64,000 nucleotides of DNA from the NCBI GenBank assembly GCA_963576565.1, contig OY755039.1, positions 74,356,771 through 74,420,770 on the forward strand, written 5' to 3'. Shown one piece after another: positions 56,510 to 64,000 of this stretch (the first letter of the stretch is position 1; each line of letters starts with the position of its first letter). The DNA comes from Aspidapion aeneum. Lineage: Eukaryota; Arthropoda; Insecta; Coleoptera; Brentidae. The notes beneath the pieces were generated by a model. The model was given only the letters and a program-made list of their open reading frames with translations. It was not told where the DNA came from and made no database searches. A program made the position numbers and the translations under genes.

Positions 56510-57640
56510 ATATAAATGTAGTCAAAAATTAGTCTATAAATACATAATAATTCATGTCTTTGCATAAAAATTTCAAATTAAATTAAGAAAATTTACATAT
56601 TCTTTTAAAAGTTAAACAAATATATTTAGAAATGTTTTAAAATACTAGGGATAAGTATTTTTAAATTTAAATGAACAAAATAACAAACAAAAAGAAAATA
56701 ATAAGTAACTATTAAAAATTTATGTATGTAGGACCTAAACTACTGCTAAATAATAATAAAGCCAACAATAGTTAAAGTAAAATAATACTCCATAATTAAT
56801 AAAAGAAAATAATCGATGTAATTAATTGCATAAAAATTTAAAAAAATTAAAAATTTAATAAATTTAAAAAAATTAGAACAATGCACATGTTGTTTTAACA
56901 GTTGCTGTAAAATGTTTTAAATTACTTATAATCATTGTAAAATTTAAAAAACAAAATACAAACAAATAATATAATAAGTAGGTAATAAAAACTTTATATG
57001 CAGAGTGCAGAATGCAGAAAAATAAACCTGTTTACAGTTACAAGTACCGGTTTTTATTTAACACGAAAAATTGACTAAATTTTCCGTTAGAAGAAAATGA
57101 CTTTCGATAAAATTATAAGTAATTAAAGCCACGACATCAAGGATTTCAAACATGGTTGCAGAATTGTAATAAATTGGCGCACAAAAAATATATGCCAAAT
57201 TAAATGCACTAGAGATACCGCAAGTTGCGTCCTCTACAAAATCTATCAAAAATTACACAACATTCGTATTTCTCGACCCATAAAACCCCCATACACCAAT
57301 TTTTGTTCCACCTAAAAACCAATTTAGGGACAACATTTGAAATTTAAAAAATAACTTTAACACCCTGTATCTTCTAAACTATCAACATTCGGACTAAGGT
57401 AAATATGAACAAATAGTAAGATTTTGAGCTCCTGAATTCTTCCTGTAATTTTGGCCTATTATCTAGAACTCACCCTGTATACCAATAGGTAGGATAGATC
57501 ACTGATGATGGCTGTTTAGGCTGAAACTAGTATGATCTTAATAAGTATAGTGGAGGATGACTTAGAATTTTCTTGACTTGAACCTCCATTTAGAGATATG
57601 GATTACTTCTTCAATCATATAATTTTTATGTTTTGCGACC
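56510..57640. other. AT-rich spacer, no gene
   Basis: Extremely AT-rich sequence with simple AAATTAAAAA runs. CACCCTGTAT words at about 57361 and 57472 are typical of TIR-element ends but without a convincing partner. No gene. Confidence 0.4.
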
Positions 57641-57644
57641 TCCC

Positions 57645-57780
57645 GGCCGAAGCAAAAAACTTTCTTATTTTTCTTTAATTTCACTTGTTGTTTATAGTTT
57701 TAGGTCCTTGTATTATTTGCAATTTGGTATTTGAGAATTATATTGACAAATCGCCCATTGCGATCAGAAATTTTAACACA
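57645..57780 (+). repeat. SINE fragment (tail only)
   Basis: Starts at TCCCGGCCGAAGC, the 3' end of a tRNA-like head, and continues with the body shared with 58020-58130: ACTTTCTTATTTTTCTTTAA, TTTCACTTGTTGTTTATAG, GTTTTAGGTCCTTG and TTTGGTATTTGAGAA. The head is missing. Confidence 0.6.
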
Positions 57781-57904
57781 CGAAAAGGTGATCTCATGTT
57801 TTCAGACGTTGATAGTTTACGTCTAACTTTTGAGTTTTCATACCTTTGACAGTGGGAAGGAAGAATTATAGAAATCAGTTTGATGACTTGGTCGAGTTAA
57901 TACC

Positions 57905-58135
57905 CTGAGAGTCTCTCGTTCTTGTATTGAGACATCGCAGCCTGCATAGATGAAAGTTTTCCGAAAATTTATGTATGGCTTCGGTAGTTCAATGCTTAGA
58001 ATGATTGCCTAGAGAGCAAGAGATCCTGGGTTCGAGCCGAAGCAGAAAACTTTTTTCTTATTTTTCTTTCTTTAATTTCACTTGTTGTTTATAGTTTTAG
58101 GTCCTTGCATTATTTGGTATTTGAGAATAGGAAAC
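57905..58135 (+). repeat. tRNA-headed SINE, copy 1
   Basis: It comprises upstream sequence shared with 63881-63953 (GTTCTTGTATTGAGACA, CCTGCATAGATG, CCGAAAATTTATGT), a tRNA-like head at 57978-58043, and a body ACTTTTTTCTTATTTTTC...TTGTTTATAGTTTTAGGTCC. The head keeps a seven-pair acceptor stem (GCTTCGG/CCGAAGC), and an A-box-like TAGTTCAATGCTTAG and B-box-like GGTTCGAGCC, but has lost about six bases of the T arm. Confidence 0.6.
57978..58043 (+). tRNA. tRNA-like pseudogene (SINE head)
   Basis: A 66-base cloverleaf relic with acceptor GCTTCGG/CCGAAGC, an intact anticodon stem around CTAGAGA, and a truncated T arm. Compared with 63809-63880 the acceptor ends changed together (T-A to G-C), which keeps pairing. 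It is not expected to be a functional tRNA. Confidence 0.45.
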
Positions 58136-58370
58136 TTGCAGCCAATTCCGTAATGTTTTAAGAGTCTAGATGATTTTAATAGATTGTCAAGTGATATAAT
58201 AACTTGTTCCTCACTCCAAAGCTTTAAAAAAGGATTAAAATGAGCGTCATTAAAAATTTTTTTTCTCTAAAATAAATTTGGGTAGAGTTTTGTTTATGTT
58301 AATAAGGTAATATCATACATGTGAATACTTAAACGATTTTTTTTATTTTTAGTTATTTAGTGGCACTACT

Positions 58371-58473
58371 ATGGAGAGTGTGTCCTCAGCTGGGGATGGT
58401 TCAGAAATAGCCACAAGTGATGCCACACCTTCATCTTCAACTGATGCCGGGGTGTCTTCTGTTTCAGTGCAAG
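58371..58473 (+). CDS. Host gene exon A (possible first coding exon)
   Basis: An open stretch of 34 codons plus one base, starting at ATG in a fair context (ACTACTATGG) and ending CAAG before the donor GTATCC. Upstream, two AG acceptors follow a T-rich tract (58351-58352 and 58359-58360), so the exon may begin with up to six more in-frame codons or with 5' UTR. The peptide is Ser/Thr/Ala-rich (MESVSSAGDGSEIATSDA), probably disordered. It ends in phase 1, matching exon B at 62148, and codon usage and GC content differ from the surrounding repeats. I do not recognise the gene. Confidence 0.6.
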
Positions 58474-59002
58474 GTATCCAATGTGCAATTTTTGAAATTT
58501 TAGGGGGGTAAATCTAGAGAAAATAGTAAAGAATAATGATAAAAACTGCATTTTGCTATGATAACCTGCCTCCAAGTTACTTACAAGCTTTTTAACAAGT
58601 CTGCATTTTGGGAAGAAATAACTTTTTATTTATAAAAATTAATTTTTTTTTGTGTATAAGTAGATATTGCTTTTTTTAGCTTTTTTAAATGTCAAACTGA
58701 AATTAATCTGTTACTTTGTTTCTGAGATATTAAACAAAGTTGGTATTTTTTATTCAATGGCCTCTTCAATTTTTAAAATCAGCATAACATTTCCTGTAAT
58801 AACACTTAATATTTTATTTTTATATTGTTTAATATTACTTTATTACATCATTATTGGTTTGATGCAATATTCTGTATTAAAATTTCAAAAGACAAAAATT
58901 GCCTAATACACATTTTTCTTTGATAAAATTTTCAATAAAATTTAATTTTTACTAATTATGGTTTAAGCTAACATTTTTCAGTATTGTATTGAAGACCTAA
59001 TA

Positions 59003-59141
59003 CCCTGTTTCCACCAATGCATGCCCACCCCGATTCAAAAAACGCATCACGTGATGGCCCATGGATTTGCATCGGTTTTAAATGCAGTGTCACCTGATGC
59101 GTTTTTAGAATCGGGGTGGGCGTGCATTGGTGGAAACAGGG
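59003..59141. mobile_element. 139-bp TA-flanked MITE
   Basis: Inverted arms of about 54 bp (CCCTGTTTCCACCAATGCAT at the left, its complement at the right; also CACCCCGATTC and AAAACGCATCA). They are nearly perfect and flanked by TA on both sides (59001-59002, 59142-59143), as in Tc1/mariner-type MITEs. It lies in the host intron. Confidence 0.88.
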
Positions 59142-59482
59142 TATAAGCTTTATATTCCATAATTTATTGTTTTTTTTTGTTTTAGTAACAAAGCAGGCTG
59201 TTAATTTTAAATATCTTGCATGTGCTTTTTCAGATGTTTATTCAAAAACATTTTTGAAAATATAAACTAAAAATTGTGTTATGGAAACAAATTAAATGTA
59301 AAAAACTTAACCTAATCTTTGCAAAAAAAAATTGCAATTAAAATGGCTGCGAGAGATTTAATGACTTTTCAGTTGAGACATTGTAAATCAACGCCTGCAC
59401 AATGGCGGATGCAACCTCTGTCTGCTATAAAACTTGTTTTTTATTCTAGTAAAATATTGTGTGTGCTTAAGACCACACGGCA

Positions 59483-59682
59483 GAAGTGTAAACTTCAACA
59501 AGGCGAAATTAATAATACTGGCCTTCATCTGCATCATCATATCGATCGCTGACTGTTCCTCTCACAGTTAGTCGACTCGAGCCGACTTCACCCGAAAGAG
59601 CGTTACATAGCCGAGCCTGACGGCTTAGTTCAATTCAGTACCCACAAAAACTGCTTAACGCGCCTAAAGAAGTTTACACTTC
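59483..59682. mobile_element. 200-bp MITE with GAAGTGTAAACTTC ends
   Basis: Both ends are the near-palindromic GAAGTGTAAACTTC or its complement GAAGTTTACACTTC, with further inverted similarity AAGGCG/CGCC just inside. The interior is GC-richer (CGACTCGAGCCGACTTC). A clear duplication is not visible. Confidence 0.6.
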
Positions 59683-59789
59683 AAAAATTAGCAAACATAT
59701 AAAACATTTAGACTATTTAATTTTTTTTAGGCCTGTTGAATCTATTCTTTCCATATATGCATGGTTATACTCCTGCACTAGTATTTACT

Positions 59790-60975
59790 AAGATCTTAAA
59801 ACAAAAGTACTACCTATTTCTAAAGATGGAGTCACGAATGACCTGTATAAATTACGGCCTATTTCAATACTACCTGCTGTTTCAAAAATGTTTACAGTTT
59901 TAAAGCTTCAAATATCATCTCATTTTGAAGAAAATAAAATTTTTACCTGACTGACGGTTTCTCTGCTGAGACCGAGCCCAGAAACCCAAACCTAAACCTG
60001 ATAAAATTTTTACAAGTAGACAACATGGCTATAGAGCCAAAAGGTCAACTTCAAGTTGTTATGCAACTGATTGAAAAAATAACAGATGGATTTTAAAATT
60101 CTGATTATGTTGCCTTTTTACAAGTAGACAACATGGCTATAGAGCCAAAAGGTCAACTTCAAGTTGTTATGCAACTGATTGAAAAAATAACAGATGGATT
60201 TTAAAATTCTGATTATGTTGCCAGTGTCTTGCCTTTTCTCATATTATCATCACTCTATTAGCAAAAATATATTGCTCTTTACAATGTCTTTAGAAATACA
60301 AATAGGTAGGTAAATAAGTATCTACATCCAATTTTTTTTATAAAGTTTTCACATAATTAAAACTGTTTGGTTTTCAACGTCGGTCACAAGGATACGAATG
60401 ATCCCCGTCTGGAACACGTCCTGACAATCAGGAACAAGTGATCCATGCCAATCCACGTCCGGTTTCGACCTTTTGGGCCATCCTCAGGTGAATGTAGGGA
60501 ATAGCTCCGTGTAGAGCATACGTTTTGTAAAACCAACAGAAACAACTACTCCGAGGGAAAATACCTCTACTGGCATTGAAGCACACTGATGTATTATGCA
60601 AACTTTTACTCTCACTTAAACTATGGCATAATTCACTGGGGTAGGGCCACGAATGTCAATAGAGTTTTTGTATTGCAAAAATATGCAGTTCGTATTATCA
60701 AAAGGCTGAAACTTTTGGAGTCGTGTCGTGAAGCTTTTAAGGAATTAAATTTTTTGACTGTAACAGGCTTATACATTTACGAGCTACTTTCTTTTGTTAA
60801 GAAAAAGATGTCTTTTTTTCAAAAAAATAGTATTAACGCCATATGAAACTAGAAACAAAAATAACTTATGCACTGACCAACATTCTACTACTCTGTACCA
60901 GAAAGGCGCTTTACCAAAAGAAATTAAGGTGTCTTCTATTTTTAATATATTTAAGAATAAGTCTGAAAAATAGAT
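59790..60975 (+). pseudogene. LINE reverse transcriptase relic
   Basis: Fragments of a non-LTR RT in shifting frames. YKLRPISILPAVSKMF-like sequence lies at 59845-59895, QHGYRAKRSTSS at 60020-60055, and a C-terminal segment (YSHLNYGIIHWG, FVLQKYAVRIIKRL, LTVTGLYIYELLSFVKK) at 60589-60840. The tail beyond 60840 continues in another frame. The RT palm is missing. A 54-base insertion and a 108-base duplication disturb it. It is similar in style to the minus-strand relic at 50935-51690. Confidence 0.65.
60007..60222. repeat. 108-bp tandem duplication in the LINE relic
   Basis: TTTTTACAAGTAGACAACAT through CTGATTATGTTGCC is present twice in direct contact (60007-60114, 60115-60222) with essentially no differences. 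It is therefore recent, and it duplicates the RT box QHGYRAKRSTSS. Confidence 0.92.
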
Positions 60976-61237
60976 TTTTTGACCAAATTTGTTTTTATTT
61001 TATAGTAATATTTTGAGATCCGGGGTATCCCTGGGGTCCAGAAAGGAGAGTTGTCTGAAAGTTAAAGATGTTAGGTGTGGACTGTATGGTTAAGGGATTA
61101 AGGTTCATAGGCTAAGCTGGTACATGGGAATTTTGGAATGGTCTAGTTCTACCTTTCAGGTCAGTGTTGCAATGAACAAATGTATGTTACGTTAAAGTAA
61201 TGCATTTGACTTACCATTTATTTACAGGTAACATAAC

Positions 61238-61505
61238 TTTACATTTATAGAGGAGGGAAGCAAATAAAAATTTTGGAGTTTTTTAATTTTTTCCTATAGT
61301 TTTATAATATTTCCAAATCAGTCTGCCAAAGCTCAGCTCTCTAGCGCTTCTGGAAGTGGGCAATGTTACTTTTACACAACTTTACATGTATAGGGGAGGG
61401 GAGTAAAATAGAATTTTGGTGTTTTTTGATTTTTTCCAAGGGTTTGGTCATAATTTCATTCTGCCAAATTTCAGCTTTGTAGCATGTCTGGATGTACAGT
61501 AGAAT
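61238..61505. repeat. Diverged 140-bp tandem duplication
   Basis: Two units contain ACTTTACAT(T/G)TATAG, GGAGGG, AATTTTGG(A/T)GTTTTTT, TTTTTTCC and CTGCCAAA(G/T)(C/T)TCAGCT. It lies in the host intron. Class unknown. Confidence 0.6.
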
Positions 61506-62147
61506 TTTGATGCTATACATGAGTAGTGAGTGAGTGGCAAATTCGAGGTTTTTTGAAATTTCATTACTACTTTGCTACTTTATGGAAGTCCTTGAAACTT
61601 GGAGGGGGTGTTAACTCTATGAAGATCTACGACTGTGCAAAGTTTCGTAGCTCATTCCGAAGTAAAGTTTTAGGTAGGTCATATATGGGCTGAAATGTTT
61701 TAAGAAAATATGGTACAGCAGTTTAACCCGTGAACTTGGCCGGGAACTGCCGTGACCTCAGATATTAATAGCTATTGCATCCAAGGGAAAAATGTGTTAA
61801 TTTGTCAACCAAAATCTAGGCGTTAAGATCTAGAATATTAAAATCTAGGACTTTAGTGAACAAAATCTTTGTAGTTTTTGACCTGTAAGTATTAAAATAA
61901 CAAACTTAAACCGGTCGGGATGAAGTTTATAAACTTAGTACTTTGACCCTAGTCTAAGTGCTAAGTTTTAAGATGTTAGTAAATACTGGTGCTGGTGTCT
62001 CAGTAGGAATTCGCCCCCCCCCTTTCCTTCGCAAAGAGTCACTGGTTAAACTGTTATCTCACAAAGTCAAACCTCCTTAACCACGCTCTATTTAAATTTA
62101 ATATTAATGGATTATAATAAAAAACGTTACACGACATATTTTTTTAG

Positions 62148-62360
62148 TGTTAGACGATCCCATAAGCAGTTCAACAAAACGAGCATCTTCGGTGGATGAC
62201 ACAGATGACGAGCTATTGGTGGAAATGAACATGGCAACACGGCAGTCCTGTGCCAACATTACCGAAAATGTCGATGATCTTATGAACGATTTGGAAACGT
62301 TGTTGGGAGAATCTTCTGATTCAGTGGGAAATTTAGATGAGAGTAGTTCAAAAGACGTCG
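62148..62360 (+). CDS. Host gene exon B
   Basis: A 213-base exon bounded by a good acceptor (CATATTTTTTTAG) and a consensus donor (GTAAGT). It begins and ends in phase 1, and its first codon completes the base left by exon A (G|TG). The 71 codons are free of stops and encode an acidic, Ser-rich segment with a possible amphipathic helix (NVDDLMNDLETLLGESSDS) and a basic-acidic start (STKRASSVDDTDDELLVEM). It is much richer in GC than its flanks. I do not recognise the protein. Later exons would lie beyond 64000 or in unrecognised short form. Confidence 0.72.
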
Positions 62361-62493
62361 GTAAGTTAAACAAAAAACTAAAATTGAAACCCTTACTATT
62401 TTGGAAACAATCATAGCAGTCAATATTTTTATTGAAAAATTTAGAGTTGACCACGATACACTAAGAAACGGTTTGTAAGCGCCCATTTATATA

Positions 62494-63080
62494 CAGGGTG
62501 TCCCATAACTTAGGGGCCATAGTGCAGCAGGTGATAGAGGAGGTTATTTCCGAGAAAAACGTTTATATACCATGGGGGTCAACACACATCTGCTTTTAAG
62601 ATATAGGATTTTTAAAGTTAGAGGAGTGGGGGGAAAGGGGTTTACAAAAAAAAGAAAATCTGTCACAACCAGCTGAATCCTCAGCTAATTGTGGTTCAAA
62701 AATATGGTGTTTCTTTTTTTAATAAAATTACAAATTGAAGACATGCAGTCAAAATAACCTCAAAAAATGTATAAAAAAATAATAATTTAAAAAAAATTGA
62801 TTTTTGCTTACTTATTCTTTTAAAAAATATCAATAATATTTTATTATAATGTCTCGGTAGAGCCTTGTTTTTATTAACAAAAAATATAAAACAAACATTC
62901 TGCATTTAATATGTTTTTTAAAGAAGTTATTATCAAAAACGTTTAAAAAATCGCCAACTTTGATGCTCTGTATCTCGAGAAAGAAAGAGTTTTGACCCAT
63001 GCATGATAGGAACTTTTTTATCAGACATGAGCTCCTCTATGACCTGTTGGCCTATGACCCCTAAGTTATGGGACACCCTG
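62494..63080. mobile_element. 587-bp TIR element with CAGGGTGTCCC ends
   Basis: The ends CAGGGTGTCCCATAACTTAG and its complement are exact for about 23 bases, then imperfect for about 100 (CAGGT-ATAGAGGAG, GGGTCAA-AC). The left flank is TA and the right is AA, suggesting a decayed TA duplication of the Tc1/mariner class. There is no transposase. It lies 133 bases after exon B. Confidence 0.75.
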
Positions 63081-63189
63081 AATATCGGGGATGACGCTTG
63101 ATTGTCACTACTCGCTCTCCGTGACGTCGTGTAGATGACAAAATAGCGAAATTGGCATGTAGCTAGTTTTAAATGATGCTTCCGCGTTC

Positions 63190-63705
63190 TCCGATAGGTG
63201 TCCAAGGAATTAAGACACCAACTTGTAATTTTGCACAAATGTATATTTGAGTATATTAAAGAAGTTTGGTAAAATTGGGCCAGATCAGAAAAATGCAAGT
63301 GCAAGCTCCATTTTCAATGTTTCAAGTTATTCTTTTAAAACTAGCGATTAGATTTAAACCAAATTTTGAAGAATTCTAAACCAAAACGTTCGGTTGGTAT
63401 CTAACAAAAATTTTGGTCGATCCACTATTTTATATTGTAAAAATGCATGTTTTTCAGAAAATTCTCAAAAATAAAAAACTAAAATACACTAATTTAAAAA
63501 CTGACTAAACGGTTATCAAGCAAACGCTCCGGCCTACACTTGTTCAAAATTTGGTTTAAATATGACTTGAAACATTGACACAGAGAAGCCCCAAAATAAC
63601 GCACTTTAATTTTTCTGCTCTGATCAATTTTACCGTGTTTCTTAAGCATATTCAAGCGTACATTTGTGCAAAATTCCAAGTTAATCGCTCGTCCGGAAGA
63701 ATACT
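63190..63705. mobile_element. 0.5-kb foldback element
   Basis: Inverted arms pair across a centre near 63450: AACTTGTAATTTTGCACAAATGTA with TACATTTGTGCAAAATTCCAAGTT, ACCAAATTTTGAA with TTCAAAATTTGGT, and GATCAGAAAAAT with ATTTTTCTGCTCTGATC. It is noncoding. Confidence 0.7.
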
Positions 63706-63739
63706 GTCACAACTCAAAAAATTTATTTTTTAATTGCAA

Positions 63740-63953
63740 TGAATTCCAAACATTGTTCTATATTTATCAAATACCAAATTGAAAGAAAAATAAGAAAAAA
63801 GTTTTCTGTCTTCGGCCGGGACTCGAACCCGGAACCTCTTGCTCTGTACGCAAACATTCTAAGCATTGAACTACCGAAGACCACACATAAATTTTCGGAA
63901 ACCTTCCATCTATGCAGGTGCGCGGTGTCTCAATACAAGAACGAAGACAAAAA
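63740..63953 (-). repeat. tRNA-headed SINE, copy 2
   Basis: A minus-strand counterpart of 57905-58135 with the same upstream phrase (GAACGAAG/CTCAATACAAGAAC on the + strand), an intact tRNA-like head and a shortened body ending TTTGGTATTTGATAAA. A + strand tail fragment of the same family starts at 63946. Confidence 0.65.
63809..63880 (-). tRNA. tRNA-like sequence, full cloverleaf (SINE head)
   Basis: Seventy-two bases fold into a complete cloverleaf: acceptor TCTTCGG/CCGAAGA (7 pairs), D arm GTTC/GAAT, anticodon stem TTTGC/GCAAG with loop GTACAGA, and T arm CCGGG-TTCGAGT-CCCGG. The A box is TAGTTCAATGCTTAG and the B box GGTTCGAGTCC. The loop would place ACA at 34-36, an unusual anticodon. 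Together with the repeated flanks this favours a SINE head with a polymerase III promoter over a working tRNA gene. Confidence 0.55.
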
Positions 63954-64000
63954 ACTTTTTTCTTATTTTTCTTTTTTTAATTTCACTTGTTGTTTATATT
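63943..64000 (+). repeat. SINE tail fragment at the window edge
   Basis: CGAAGACAAAAAACTTTTTTC followed by TTTCACTTGTTGTTTATATT, the same body as 57650-57690 and 58035-58100, in + orientation. It is cut by the window end. Confidence 0.6.

Larger units (their letters stand above)
58474..62147 (+). other. Probable intron between exons A and B
   Basis: About 3.7 kb from donor GTATCC to the acceptor at 62146-62147. The phases agree. It contains at least two MITEs, a LINE relic and a degenerate tandem repeat, all described separately. The remaining AT-rich stretches (58480-59000, 59150-59480, 60980-61240, 61640-62140) show no gene. An unseen intervening exon cannot be excluded. Confidence 0.5.

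Noticed and set aside
57978..58043. Functional tRNA gene
   Set aside because: The T arm lacks about six bases, and the flanks and tail are shared with other copies, which marks it as a SINE head.
62104..62486. Minus-strand ORFs over exon B
   Set aside because: They are antisense to an exon with clear + strand splice borders and matched phase.

Overview
The window is arthropod nuclear DNA, most likely an insect with a large, repeat-rich genome. The evidence is intron-split coding sequence with GT/AG borders, insect-type retrotransposons (RTE and Jockey LINEs, BEL/Pao, Ty3/Gypsy), TA-flanked Tc1/mariner-type and 8-bp-duplication hAT-type MITEs, and very AT-rich spacers. There are no prokaryotic operons or rRNA genes. 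Nearly all of the window is mobile or repetitive DNA in several nested layers. The only sequence that looks like host coding DNA is two phase-matched exons on the + strand at 58371-58473 and 62148-62360.

Layout. 245-13493: a large inverted repeat (arms about 245-1560 and 12640-13493) that encloses an RTE-type LINE (minus, about 2330-5570) and a complete but broken BEL/Pao element (5620-12416; 471-bp LTRs; duplication CTACA). 13527-20149: three abutting DNA elements: a Harbinger-like element with one recognisable first exon, a 0.55-kb foldback, and a 4.4-kb TA-flanked near-palindrome that holds two hAT-type MITEs and another palindrome. 20150-25538: AT-rich repeats, including a foldback built of about 32-bp TTCGAA-rich minisatellite. 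25539-31979: a complete Ty3/Gypsy element (minus, 434-bp LTRs, ATAT duplication, tRNA-Leu primer site) with frameshifts and a lost integrase catalytic Glu.

33183-50320: a TIR element carrying an internal tandem duplication and split by a full-length Jockey-type LINE (33839-38178, 11-bp duplication). It is followed by a second, 5'-truncated, opposite copy of the same LINE (38971-50320). That second copy is split by the most striking object here: a 10.5-kb foldback element (39506-50023) with a 9-bp target duplication. Its ends carry 34-bp tandem subrepeats, and its body is about 65 copies of a 148-bp satellite monomer in the order forward, reverse, forward, reverse.

50320-58330: LINE and mariner relics, a CAGTTACCTGT-rich segment with a roughly 120-bp tandem repeat, and tRNA-headed SINE pieces. 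58330-64000: the host gene segment. Its roughly 3.7-kb intron holds a LINE relic and MITEs, and further MITE, foldback and SINE copies follow exon B.

How the parts relate: the retroelements carry gag/pol or EN/RT genes for their own copying, but every copy seen is broken. The foldbacks and MITEs carry no transposase and would depend on enzymes supplied elsewhere. The nesting gives a relative order of insertion. All family assignments were made by eye from motifs and termini.
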